Assembly: GCF_014649335.1 (NCBI RefSeq)
Contig: NZ_BMSV01000019.1
Coordinates: 1-49,743, forward strand
Length of the DNA: 49,743 nucleotides
Direction: 5' to 3'
From: Streptomyces roseolilacinus
Lineage (GTDB): Bacteria; Actinomycetota; Actinomycetes; Streptomycetales; Streptomycetaceae
The notes under the pieces are model-generated. The model searched no databases and was not told the origin of the DNA. It saw only the letters and a list, made by a program, of their open reading frames with translations. The position numbers and the translations under genes are program-made. The stretch's first letter is position 1. Every line of letters begins with the position of its first letter. Positions 42,285 through 49,743 of the stretch are shown here, piece by piece.

Positions 42285-42785
42285 CTACGCCTCCTCCTCT
42301 TCCTTCTTGTCCTTGCGGTTGAACTCGATCTCCACGCGCGCCTTGGCGATCTCGGGGAACCCCACGCGCCGGGCGGTGGCCTTGCGGCCCTTCACGCCCG
42401 GTACCTCCAGGTCCAGACCCTCGTCGTCCACGCCGAGGACGCGGGCGACGAGCTCGCCGCCCTCCTCCAGCCGGAACCTCACGAGGCGGCCGACGGCGCG
42501 CACGAAGTGGCGGTGTTCGGTGAGGGGGCGGTCGGCGCCCGGTGAGCTCACCTCGAGGACGTACTCGCCCTCGCCCATCGCGTCCGTCTCGTCGAGCGTC
42601 TCGGAGACGGCGCGGCTCAGCTCGGCGCAGGCGTCGAGTTCCACGCCGTCGTCCGAGTCGACGATGATCCTCAGCACCCTGCGGCGGCCCGCCCGGGACA
42701 CCTCGATCTCCTCGAGGTCCAGCTGCCTGGCGGTGACCAGCGGTTCCAGCAGCCCGCGCAGCCTTTCGCTCTGGGTGGTGCTCAT
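42285..42785 (-). CDS. rimP: Ribosome maturation factor RimP
   Basis: RimP helps assemble the 30S subunit. The 166-aa protein has the family core (LDLEEIEVSRAGRRRVLRIIVDSDDGVELDACAELSRAVSETLDE, YVLEVSSPGADRPLTEHRHF) and a Lys/Glu-rich tail. The ATG at 42785 has GAGGAG 8 nt upstream; the frame runs on to 43022 without family similarity. It is the first gene of the long rimP-truB minus-strand run and is divergent from a lipoprotein gene. Confidence 0.95.
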   Translation of the reverse strand: MSTTQSERLRGLLEPLVTARQLDLEEIEVSRAGRRRVLRIIVDSDDGVELDACAELSRAVSETLDETDAMGEGEYVLEVSSPGADRPLTEHRHFVRAVGRLVRFRLEEGGELVARVLGVDDEGLDLEVPGVKGRKATARRVGFPEIAKARVEIEFNRKDKKEEEEA

Positions 42786-42839
42786 CCGGGTGACTCCTCG
42801 GCCGCGTGTGCTGTTGTGGGTTCGTCGCGTGTCAGACAA

Positions 42840-42845
42840 AGGGTA
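42840..42845 (-). promoter_or_regulatory. Candidate -10 box for the rimP operon
   Basis: TACCCT on the minus strand fits TANNNT and lies about 55 nt ahead of the rimP ATG. A convincing -35 is not visible, so this is only a candidate. Confidence 0.3.
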
Positions 42846-42939
42846 TCCGGTCCCGGGGGGTGTTGCCGTCCACCCCGGGCCGACCCGCGGGTACGCTCGC
42901 CTGCGGTGATCTTCGAAGTGTGTACCTGAAGGAGTGAAC

Positions 42940-43548
42940 GTGGGGCGCACGGGGCTGACGCGGAGACGTGCGCTCGCGGCCGCGACGGTGGCCGGGGTGG
43001 CCGGGGCGCTGGCGGGGTGCACGGGTCCGGACTCCGGCGGGGGCGGCGCGGCGCACCCCTCGGCGGCCGAACGGGCGCGGCGCGCCGAGGCGGCCCTGCG
43101 CCGCAGGTCGGCCGCGGTGAGCGGAGGGCTCCTGGCGGGTTACGACGAGGCCCTGGGCGTCCATCCGGCGCTGGGCGCCCGGCTGGGCCCGCTCCGTGAG
43201 GCGGCGGCCCGCCACGTGGCGGCGCTGGCCCCGCGGGGCGAGCGGGCCCCCGGCACGGCGGCGCCCGGTGAGGCGTCCGCGGGCACGGCCTCCCCCGCCC
43301 CGGCGGGCACGGCGGTCTCCGGCACGGCGTCCCCGGCCCCGCGCCCCGGCACGGGCCCCTTCCCCCGCGGCGTGCCGGCCGAGCCGGGCGCCGTGCTCGG
43401 GGAGCTGGCCGCCCTGGCCTCCCGCACCTCGGCCGCGCACACCGCGGCCCTGGCGGACGCGCCCCCGGAGCTGGCCCGCCTGCTGGCGTCGGTCGCCGCG
43501 GCCGGGGCGGCGCACGCGTACCTGCTCGACGAGGGGAGCCGGGCGTGA
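42940..43548 (+). CDS. Tat-exported lipoprotein, possibly ferritin-like
   Basis: This 202-aa protein starts at the GTG at 42940, chosen because AAGGAG lies 5 nt upstream (an in-frame GTG at 42934 overlaps that site). The N-terminus has a twin-arginine type signal (TRRRAL at 7-12), a hydrophobic run and a lipobox LAGC ending at Cys27. The mature part is Ala-rich helices with scattered His/Glu (RHVAAL, AAHTAAL, AAHAYLL) split by a Pro/Thr/Ala linker. That could be a degenerate four-helix bundle like its neighbour; this is inference. Its last codons overlap the DUF4439 gene start (GTGA). Confidence 0.82.
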   Translation: MGRTGLTRRRALAAATVAGVAGALAGCTGPDSGGGGAAHPSAAERARRAEAALRRRSAAVSGGLLAGYDEALGVHPALGARLGPLREAAARHVAALAPRGERAPGTAAPGEASAGTASPAPAGTAVSGTASPAPRPGTGPFPRGVPAEPGAVLGELAALASRTSAAHTAALADAPPELARLLASVAAAGAAHAYLLDEGSRA

Positions 43549-43961
43549 GCGCCCTGGCGGCCGCGCAGGCGGCGCTGGCGGCGGAGCACGCCGCGGTGTA
43601 CGGGTACGGCGTCGTCGGCGCCCGGGTCGACGGGGCCAGGCGGGCGGAGGCGCGGGCGGCCCACGCGGCGCACCGGGCGCGGCGGGACGCGATGGCCCGG
43701 TCCGTGCGGGACCTGGGCGGCGCGCCGGCCGCGTCGGCGGCGGCGTACGCGCTGCCGTTCCCGGTGGCGGACGGGGACGGGGCGGTGCGGCTGGCCGCCG
43801 AGCTGGAGGACCGGGTGGCGGGCGCGTACGCCGACCTCGTACGGGCCGCCGGGGGCGCCCTGCGCCGGGAGGCGGCGGCCGCGCTGCGCGAGGCGGCGGT
43901 GCGGGCCGTGCGCTGGCGCGGCAGCGGCGTAGCCTTTCCTGGGCTCGCCGAGCGACCGTGA
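43545..43961 (+). CDS. DUF4439 ferritin-like protein
   Basis: This 138-aa all-helical protein opens with the DUF4439 pattern (ALAAEHAAVYGYGVVGARV), in which Glu and Tyr fall where ferritin-like families place ligands. Two long helices and YADLVRAA follow. There is no signal peptide. The GTG at 43545 overlaps the preceding stop by 4 nt (GTGA), so it is translated with the lipoprotein. Enzymatic activity is unknown. Confidence 0.88.
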   Translation: MSALAAAQAALAAEHAAVYGYGVVGARVDGARRAEARAAHAAHRARRDAMARSVRDLGGAPAASAAAYALPFPVADGDGAVRLAAELEDRVAGAYADLVRAAGGALRREAAAALREAAVRAVRWRGSGVAFPGLAERP

Positions 43962-44015
43962 GTCCCGCTCCCCCGCGCGGCTCGTGCCGCAGGACCGAAA
44001 GGTGGCTCCGCACGT

Positions 44016-44939
44016 ATGGCTCACGCCGCTGACGCCCCCCTGCCCGAACCTCCGCGCCGTCTGGTGCGGGCGCTCGGCGAGACGCACGGCGAGGCCACCG
44101 CGGGCGCGTGGCTCGACGGGTTGCCGCAGACCGCGCGCCGGGCGCTGACCGGGCGCGGCATGACCGCCGAACGGGTGGTGGAACCGGGCGGCCGCAGCAG
44201 TGTGGTGATCCTGGCCCGGGGGGCCGGCGGGGAGCCGGCCGCGCTGAAGCTGGCGCCGCCCTTCGCCGCGCCGGAGCGGGAGCGGGAGGCGCTCGCCCAC
44301 TGGGACGGCTGGGGCGCGGTGCGGTTGCTGGAGGACGCCGGCGACGGCCCCGGGCTGCCGCTGGAGCGGCTGCGGCCGGACGTGTCGCTGCGGTCCCTGC
44401 CGGAGGCGAAGGCGCTGCTGGAGGCGGCCGGCACGGTGCGGCGGCTGTGGGTGGAGCCCCCGGAGGGGCACCGCTTCGAGTCGGTGGCGGACCGGACGGC
44501 GCGCCGGGTGGGGGCGATGGCCGCGTATCGGGCGGACGAGGCGGTGGGCACCCTGGTGGCGGCCGCGCTGGAGGCCCGCGACGGGCTGCTGGCGGACGCC
44601 CCCGAGGCGCTGCTGCTGCACGGCTGCTTCCGGCAGGGCAAGGTGCTGGCCGGCGACCGGGCGCCGTGGCTGGCGGTGGGTCCGGAGCCGGTGGTGGGCG
44701 AGCGGGCGTACGACCTGGCGCGGCTGGTACGCGACCGGGTCGAGGACCTGGTGGCGGAGGCGTCCGGCGCGGCGGCGGCGCGGCGGCGGGTGAACAGGTT
44801 GGCGGACTCCCTGGACGTGGACCGGGAGCGGCTGCGCGGCTGGACGCTGTTCCGGGCGGTCGAGTCGGGGACCCGCGCGCTGGCGGCGGGGCGGGACCGC
44901 GAGGCGGAGCCGCTGCTGGAGTTCGCGGGCTGGCTGTGA
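44016..44939 (+). CDS. APH(6)/hydroxyurea-kinase-like protein lacking catalytic residues (pseudokinase)
   Basis: The 307-aa protein has the fold signs of the aminoglycoside/hydroxyurea phosphotransferase family: the ATP-site Lys78 (AALKLA), an acidic partner in PEREREALAHW, and the C-terminal GERAYDLARLVRDRVEDL block. The catalytic loop, normally HGDLHxxN, reads HGCFRQGK (202-209), and the metal-binding DPK reads GPE (222-224). So the catalytic Asp, the Asn and the Mg-binding Asp are all gone. The reading frame is intact and the downstream block is well kept, so this looks like a maintained non-catalytic protein rather than decay. The ATG at 44016 has GAAAGGTGG upstream. An antibiotic resistance role is unlikely. 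Confidence 0.82.
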   Translation: MAHAADAPLPEPPRRLVRALGETHGEATAGAWLDGLPQTARRALTGRGMTAERVVEPGGRSSVVILARGAGGEPAALKLAPPFAAPEREREALAHWDGWGAVRLLEDAGDGPGLPLERLRPDVSLRSLPEAKALLEAAGTVRRLWVEPPEGHRFESVADRTARRVGAMAAYRADEAVGTLVAAALEARDGLLADAPEALLLHGCFRQGKVLAGDRAPWLAVGPEPVVGERAYDLARLVRDRVEDLVAEASGAAAARRRVNRLADSLDVDRERLRGWTLFRAVESGTRALAAGRDREAEPLLEFAGWL

Positions 44940-45082
44940 CCGGCCGGGGGCCCTGAGCGACCGGGGCGCCCTCCTCCGGGAAGACGGGGGCGGGGGGCAC
45001 TGCCCGAATCGCCCCCATGGGTGCAATATGGGGCATATCCGACCCCTCGCACCGGGGGTCGACTCGACGGCAGGGGGTCGTC

Positions 45083-46060
45083 ATGGGCGAGGAACTGCTG
45101 ACCGCGTTCGTACTGGCGGGTTCGGCCGCCGTCGCGTACGTCGGGGCCGCCGTCAGGGTCGTCAAGCAGTACGAGCAGGGCGTCGTCCTGCGGTTCGGGC
45201 GGCTGCGCGACCGGGTGCGGGGGCCGGGGCTCACCCTGATCGTCCCGCTGGCCGAGCGGATGCGGAAGGTGAGCATGCAGATCGTGACGATGCCCGTGCC
45301 CGCCCAGGACGGCATCACCCGCGACAACGTCACCGTCCGGGTCGACGCGGTGATCTACTTCAGGGTCGTCGACCCGGTCGAGGCCGTCATCCGCGTCGAG
45401 GACTACCGGTTCGCCGTCTCGCAGATCGCGCAGACGTCGCTGCGCTCGATCATCGGCAAGAGCGACCTGGACGACCTGCTCTCCAACCGGGAGAAGCTCA
45501 ACGAGGGCCTGGAGCTGATGATCGACAACCCGGCCGTCGAGTGGGGCGTCACCATCGACCGCGTCGAGATCAAGGACGTGTCGCTGCCCGAGACCATGAA
45601 GCGCTCCATGGCCCGCCAGGCCGAGGCGGACCGCGAGCGCCGGGCGCGGCTGATCAACGCGGACGCGGAGCTCCAGGCGTCCAAGAAGCTGTCGGAGGCC
45701 GCCCGCGAGATGGCCGAGACGCCCTCGGCCCTCCAACTGCGGCTGCTCCAGACCGTGATGGCCGTCGCCGCCGAGAAGAACTCCACGCTCGTGCTGCCGA
45801 TACCGGTGGAGCTGCTGCGCTTCCTGGAGCGGTCGGCGGAGGCCGCCGAGCACCGGACGACCGGGCACCGGGAGACCGCGCACCGGGAGACCGGGCGGCG
45901 GCCGGACGAGCACGCGGAGCTCGCCCCCGCCCCGCAGGAGGACGCCGGCCCGCTCCCCCGCCGGCACCCGCCCCGCGCGGCGGCCGTGCCGCCCGTACGC
46001 GCACCGGCGCCGACCGTCCCGCTGCGGGACGACGACGCCGGTACGGCGGGATGCCTCTGA
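45083..46060 (+). CDS. SPFH (band 7/slipin) membrane protein
   Basis: The 325-aa protein has an N-terminal hydrophobic hairpin (about 5-26) followed by a slipin-type SPFH domain (VVKQYEQGVVLRFGRLRDRVRGPGLTLIVPLAERMRKVSMQIVTM ... ARLINADAELQASKKL). The C-terminal 80 residues are low-complexity, with HRET-type short repeats and Pro/Arg. Slipins scaffold membrane microdomains; there is no NfeD partner gene next to it. The ATG at 45083 has AGGGGG 5 nt upstream. It is convergent with proS, with stop codons only 3 nt apart. Confidence 0.9.
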   Translation: MGEELLTAFVLAGSAAVAYVGAAVRVVKQYEQGVVLRFGRLRDRVRGPGLTLIVPLAERMRKVSMQIVTMPVPAQDGITRDNVTVRVDAVIYFRVVDPVEAVIRVEDYRFAVSQIAQTSLRSIIGKSDLDDLLSNREKLNEGLELMIDNPAVEWGVTIDRVEIKDVSLPETMKRSMARQAEADRERRARLINADAELQASKKLSEAAREMAETPSALQLRLLQTVMAVAAEKNSTLVLPIPVELLRFLERSAEAAEHRTTGHRETAHRETGRRPDEHAELAPAPQEDAGPLPRRHPPRAAAVPPVRAPAPTVPLRDDDAGTAGCL

Positions 46061-46063
46061 GGA

Positions 46064-47764
46064 CTACTCGGCCGCGAGGCGGGCCACCGCCTCCTCGACC
46101 GTCAGCTCCTCGCGCTCGCCGGTGCGGCGGTCCTTCAGCTCCACGACGCCCTCGCCCGAACGGCGCCCGGCGACGAGGATCCTCGGTACGCCGATCAGCT
46201 CGGCGTCGGTGAACTTCACGCCCGGCGACACGCCCGCCCGGTCGTCGACCAGGACGCGCAGCCCGGCCTCGCGCAGCTTCTCGGAGACCTCCAGGGCCAG
46301 CTCGGTCTGGAGCGCCTTGCCCGCCGCGACGACGTGGACGTCGGCCGGGGCGATCTCACGCGGCCAGCACAGGCCCTTGTCGTCGGCGGTCTGCTCGGCG
46401 AGGGCCGCCACCGCGCGCGAGACGCCGATGCCGTACGAGCCCATGGTCACGCGGACCGGCTTGCCGTTCTGGCCGAGGACGTCCAGCTGGAAGGCGTCGG
46501 CGTACTTGCGGCCGAGCTGGAAGATGTGGCCGATCTCGATGGCGCGGTCGAGCTTCAGGCCCGTGCCGCACTGCGGGCAGGGGTCGCCCTCCTCGACCAC
46601 GACGACGTCGAGGTAGTCGTCGACCTGGAAGTCGCGGCCGCACACGACGTTCCTCGCGTGCGTGTCCGGCTTGTTGGCGCCGGTGATCCAGGCGGTGCCG
46701 GGGGCGACGCGCGGGTCGGCGATGTAGCGGACCTTGTCCAGGCCCTGCGGGCCGACGTAGCCGCGCACCAGGTCGGGGCGGCCCGTGAAGTCCTCGGCGG
46801 TGACCATCTCGACGACGGCCGGCGCGAGGTGGTCCTCCAGCTTGCCCAGGTCGACCTCGCGGTCGCCGGGGACGCCCACGGCGACGATCTCGCCGTCGAC
46901 CTTGACCAGCAGGTTCTTCAGGGTGGCGGAGGCCGGTACGCCGAGGTGCTCGGCGAGCGTCTCGATGGTCGGGGTGTCCGGGGTGTCCAGCTCCTCCACC
47001 GGTCCGTGCGCGGAGCCGTCGGCGGGCTCGCCGCCCGCGAAGGTGACGGCCTCGGTGTTGGCCGCGTAGTCGCAGGAGGGGCAGTACACGAAGGTGTCCT
47101 CGCCCGCCGCGGCCGGGGCCAGGAACTCCTCGGACGCCGAGCCGCCCATGGCGCCGGAGATCGCGGAGACGATCTTGTGGCGGAGGCCGATGCGCTCGAA
47201 GATCCTCACGTACGCCTCGCGGTGCAGGCGGTACGACTCGGCGAGGCCCTCGTCCGTCGTGTCGAACGAGTACGAGTCCTTCATCTGGAACTCGCGGCCG
47301 CGCAGGATGCCCGAGCGGGGGCGGGCCTCGTCGCGGTACTTGGTCTGGATCTGGTAGAGGATCACCGGCAGGTCCTTGTAGGACGTGCACTGGTCCTTGA
47401 CCAGCTGGGTGAAGATCTCCTCGTGGGTGGGGCCGAGCAGGTAGTCGCCGCCCTTGCGGTCCTGGAGGCGGAACAGCTCGGCGCCGTACTCGTCCCAGCG
47501 GCCGGTCGCCTCGTACGGCTCCTTCGGCAGCAGCGCGGGCAGCAGGACCTCCTGGGCGCCGATGGCGTCCATCTCCTCGCGCACGACGCGGGCGATGTTC
47601 TCCAGGACCTTCTTGCCGAGCGGCAGCCAGGACCAGATGCCGGCGGCGTTGCGGCGGACGTAACCGGCGCGGACGAGCAGCTTGTGGCTGAGCGTCTCGG
47701 CGTCCGCCGGGTCGTCGCGCAGTGTCTTGACCATCAACCGGGACATGCGCTGGACCTGGGCCAT
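46064..47764 (-). CDS. proS: Prolyl-tRNA synthetase (bacterial type with editing insertion)
   Basis: ProS charges tRNA-Pro. The 566-aa protein shows class II motif 1 near the N-terminus (RNAAGIWSWLPLGKKVLENI), motif 2 (RDEARPRSGILRGREFQMKDSYSF), a large insertion at about 230-395 of the YbaK/INS editing type (NLLVKVDGEIVAVGVPGDREVDLGKL), motif 3 (GSYGIGVSRAVAA) and the anticodon-binding domain. The ATG at 47764 has AGGAGAG 6 nt upstream. It converges on the SPFH gene and lies downstream of two acetyltransferase genes. Confidence 0.97.
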   Translation of the reverse strand: MAQVQRMSRLMVKTLRDDPADAETLSHKLLVRAGYVRRNAAGIWSWLPLGKKVLENIARVVREEMDAIGAQEVLLPALLPKEPYEATGRWDEYGAELFRLQDRKGGDYLLGPTHEEIFTQLVKDQCTSYKDLPVILYQIQTKYRDEARPRSGILRGREFQMKDSYSFDTTDEGLAESYRLHREAYVRIFERIGLRHKIVSAISGAMGGSASEEFLAPAAAGEDTFVYCPSCDYAANTEAVTFAGGEPADGSAHGPVEELDTPDTPTIETLAEHLGVPASATLKNLLVKVDGEIVAVGVPGDREVDLGKLEDHLAPAVVEMVTAEDFTGRPDLVRGYVGPQGLDKVRYIADPRVAPGTAWITGANKPDTHARNVVCGRDFQVDDYLDVVVVEEGDPCPQCGTGLKLDRAIEIGHIFQLGRKYADAFQLDVLGQNGKPVRVTMGSYGIGVSRAVAALAEQTADDKGLCWPREIAPADVHVVAAGKALQTELALEVSEKLREAGLRVLVDDRAGVSPGVKFTDAELIGVPRILVAGRRSGEGVVELKDRRTGEREELTVEEAVARLAAE

Positions 47765-47801
47765 GGGGATCTCTCCTGCGGTGAAAAGTGTGATGGGCAG
47801 G

Positions 47802-47807
47802 AGGTTA
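47802..47807 (-). promoter_or_regulatory. Candidate -10 box of proS
   Basis: TAACCT on the minus strand, about 38 nt before the ATG, fits TANNNT; a matching -35 is not evident. Confidence 0.3.
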
Positions 47808-47904
47808 GCCGGGCGACGGCGGCCCGCGGAAATCAGTTGCGGCGCGCCCACCCGCGCGGCGCCCTCCCGGCGGCGGCCCCGGGGGTCCCGGCGCGGCCCC
47901 CGTC

Positions 47905-48444
47905 TCAGGCGCGGCGCAGGGGCAGGTGGGCGCCCATCACCGCGTAGGGGCGGGGGGCGCTCGGGAAGTGGACCCGGCGGGCGAGGTCGACGTAGCCGAG
48001 GGAGCGGTACAGCCTGCGGGCGGGGCTCTCCGTGTCGATGGCGGAGAGGATCGAGCGGGGTTCGTCCGCCGTGCCGGTGATCGTGGTGATCAGCTCCGTG
48101 CCGATGCCGCGCGCCTGGTGGGCGGGGTGGACGTGCAGTTCGGTGATGACGAAGGAGTCGTCCAGCCAGCCGTCGTTGCCCTCCCGGACCAGGTACGGCT
48201 GGACGATCGTCGACCACCAGTGGGCGCGGTCGTTGGGCATGCCGTACACGAAGCCGACGAGGCGCCCGTCCCGGGTGGTCGCGCCGTAGGCGCGGGCGCC
48301 CCGGCAGGCCATGTGGCGGACCACGATGTGGCGCCGCACCGCGACCTCCCCCTCGCTGAGCCCGAAGGCGAGGGCCTGCACGGCCAGCGCGTCGTCCACC
48401 CGTGCGGCCAGGTCGAGCGGTTCGACCACCACGACGTCATCCAT
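47905..48444 (-). CDS. GNAT family N-acetyltransferase
   Basis: This 179-aa protein has the acetyl-CoA site (VHPAHQARGIGTELI), preceded by the beta-strand ITELHV and followed by ESPARRLYRSLGY near the C-terminus. The substrate cannot be read from the sequence. The ATG at 48444 is 29 nt after the stop of the second acetyltransferase, so the two are probably cotranscribed. The frame continues far upstream only as a shadow of that gene. Confidence 0.9.
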   Translation of the reverse strand: MDDVVVVEPLDLAARVDDALAVQALAFGLSEGEVAVRRHIVVRHMACRGARAYGATTRDGRLVGFVYGMPNDRAHWWSTIVQPYLVREGNDGWLDDSFVITELHVHPAHQARGIGTELITTITGTADEPRSILSAIDTESPARRLYRSLGYVDLARRVHFPSAPRPYAVMGAHLPLRRA

Positions 48445-48473
48445 GGCCCGAACCCTACGTCCCGCGCGCTCCC

Positions 48474-49319
48474 TCAGAACAGCACGCTCATGAACGCGCC
48501 GACCTCGCGGAAGCCGACCCTGCGGTACGCGGCCCGGGCGGGCTTGTTGTAGTCGTTGACGTACAGGCTGACGACGGGCGCCACGTCCGCGAGGGCGTAC
48601 CGCAGGACCGCGGCCATGCCCGTCTCGGACAGGCCCCTCCCCCGGTACTCGGGGGCGACCCAGACGCCCTGGATCTGGCACGCCCTGGGGGTGGCCGCCC
48701 CGACCTCCGCCTTGAAGACGACCCTGCCGTCCTCCACGCGCGCGAAGGACCGGCCGGAGGACACCAGTTCGGCGACGCGCGCCTGGTACAGCAGCCCGCC
48801 GTCGCCCGCCGTCGGGGAGACGCCGACCTCCTCGGTGAACATCGCCACGCACGCGGGCATGATCAGGTCCATCTCGTCCTTGCGGACGCGGCGGACCAGC
48901 GGGTCGGGCTCCACGTCGGCCGCGGGCCGCTCGGTGACCATCAGCGGCTGGTGGGACCGCACGTCGCGGGCGGGGCCCCAGCTGGGTTCGAGGAGGCGCC
49001 ACAGCTCGGCGGTCGGTTCGGCGGGGCCGACGATCGAGGAGCAGCGGCGGCCGGTGCGGCGGGCCCGGTCGGCGAAGGCGCGGACCGCCTCGGGGGTGGC
49101 GCAGACGGGGACGAGGTTGGCGCCCGAGTAGCACAGGGAGCGCAGCCGCCCCCCGGAGTACCAGCCCCACATCTCGCCGCCGAGGCGCCACGGGTCGAGG
49201 CCGGCGGCCTGGACGCGGGCGGTGACGAACGCGTTGGCGACCGGCTCGCTGTCGAGGACTGCGAGCGCGGCGCCGAGGTCCCCGGGTTCGAGGACCCGGG
49301 TGGTGGTGTGCGTCAACAC
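48474..49319 (-). CDS. DUF4081 / GNAT acetyltransferase
   Basis: The 281-aa protein has an N-terminal DUF4081-type domain (about 1-130, with PVANAFVTARVQAAGLDPWRLGGEMWGW) and a C-terminal GNAT domain with the acetyl-CoA motif VWVAPEYRGRGLSETGMAAVL and VSLYVNDYNKPARAAYRRVGF. This two-domain family is conserved next to ispG in actinobacteria as I recall; the substrate is unknown. The GTG at 49319 has GGTGAGG about 5 nt upstream. It is 189 nt downstream of ispG. Confidence 0.92.
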   Translation of the reverse strand: MLTHTTTRVLEPGDLGAALAVLDSEPVANAFVTARVQAAGLDPWRLGGEMWGWYSGGRLRSLCYSGANLVPVCATPEAVRAFADRARRTGRRCSSIVGPAEPTAELWRLLEPSWGPARDVRSHQPLMVTERPAADVEPDPLVRRVRKDEMDLIMPACVAMFTEEVGVSPTAGDGGLLYQARVAELVSSGRSFARVEDGRVVFKAEVGAATPRACQIQGVWVAPEYRGRGLSETGMAAVLRYALADVAPVVSLYVNDYNKPARAAYRRVGFREVGAFMSVLF

Positions 49320-49390
49320 GGGGGCCTCACCAGTGGGTCTGTCGGTCTCCGCACTGTACCCGGCGGCGCCGTGACCATGCGGGGCGCGGC

Positions 49391-49413
49391 GGCCGGGGCC
49401 CGGGGCCCCGGCC
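49391..49413 (-). terminator. GC palindrome after ispG
   Basis: GGCCGGGGCCC (49391-49401) and its exact complement (49403-49413) flank a single base, giving an unusually tight hairpin about 95 nt past the ispG stop. The rest of the 49320-49508 gap is extremely G-rich with no ORF. Confidence 0.6.
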
Positions 49414-49508
49414 GGGACGTCTCGGCGGGCGCTCCGCGAGCGGGGGCCGGGGCGGGGGGCCGGGCGGCGCCGCCCCGCCGGCGGGACGGCGGGGGGGCGC
49501 GGCGGGGG

Positions 49509-49743
49509 TCAGCTGACGGAGACCTCGGGCTCGCCGGACGGCACGCCGTCCTTCTCCATCTGTTCGGCGAGCTTCATGGCCTCCTCGATCAGCGTCTCGA
49601 CGATCTTCGACTCGGGCACCGTCTTGATGACCTCGCCCTTCACGAAGATCTGCCCCTTGCCGTTGCCCGAGGCCACCCCCAGATCCGCCTCCCGCGCCTC
49701 ACCCGGACCGTTGACCACACACCCCATCACCGCCACCCGCAGC
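49509..49743 (-). CDS. ispG: 4-hydroxy-3-methylbut-2-enyl diphosphate synthase, C-terminal part (cut by window edge)
   Basis: The last 77 codons of IspG (GcpE), an iron-sulfur enzyme of the non-mevalonate isoprenoid pathway. The visible part begins LRVAVMGCVVNGPGE, which carries one of the cluster-binding Cys and the conserved NGPGE, and continues with the GVASGNGKGQIFVKGEVI segment. The rest lies beyond 49743; the gene is cut by the window, not broken. Confidence 0.95.
   Translation of the reverse strand, partial: LRVAVMGCVVNGPGEAREADLGVASGNGKGQIFVKGEVIKTVPESKIVETLIEEAMKLAEQMEKDGVPSGEPEVSVS

Noticed and set aside
44016..44939. An aminoglycoside or hydroxyurea resistance gene
   Set aside because: The catalytic Asp, Asn and metal ligand are missing, so a resistance call is not supported.
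49509..49743. ispG as a truncated pseudogene
   Set aside because: The frame is open to the window edge and begins in the middle of a conserved motif; it is cut only by the window.

Overview
The window has the very high G+C content, the GTG/TTG starts and the gene order of a Streptomyces chromosome or a very close relative. I recognise rnj, dapA, thyX, dapB, pnp, rpsO, ribF, truB, rbfA, infB, nusA, rimP, proS and ispG from their proteins. They are almost all on the minus strand and bracket a type VII (ESX) secretion locus. Identifications rest on reading motifs and recalling families; no search was run.

Layout. 1-293: leader of an rRNA operon leaving the window on the minus strand. 354-4025: RNase J, DapA and ThyX (minus). 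4177-5066: two small membrane proteins (plus). 5149-10677: the minus-strand run rpsO - pnp - M16 peptidase - dapB - TPR-like membrane protein, with a processing hairpin between rpsO and pnp. 10855-30314: the type VII locus, comprising eccD, eccC, a five-gene minus operon (137-aa helical protein, 568-aa PPE-like protein, a mycosin, esxB, esxA), a second mycosin with eccB, then eccE, a 238-aa unknown, a DUF397 protein and an EspI-like protein with a MinD-type ATPase. No eccA is present. 30373-42785: ribF, a giant trypsin-like/P-loop protein that seems to have lost catalytic residues, then rimP - nusA - ylxR - infB - DUF503 - rbfA - truB (minus). 42940-46060: a Tat lipoprotein, a ferritin-like DUF4439 protein, an APH(6)-type pseudokinase and an SPFH protein (plus). 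46064-49743: proS, two GNAT acetyltransferases and the 3' end of ispG (minus).

How the parts work together. EccB, EccC, EccD and EccE would form the inner-membrane secretion machine. EsxA/EsxB are the WXG100 substrates, the two mycosins are membrane-anchored proteases, and the 137-aa, 568-aa, 238-aa and EspI-like proteins are candidate substrates or regulators. The flanking genes are translation, RNA-decay and lysine/peptidoglycan housekeeping functions. RNase J and PNPase are both here, and both have stem-loops beside or ahead of them.

The most interesting items are the poorly described type VII accessory proteins, the pseudo-protease/P-loop fusion at 31366-35616, the pseudokinase at 44016-44939, a very recent 180-bp duplication in the EspI-like gene, and structured leaders ahead of rnj and infB.
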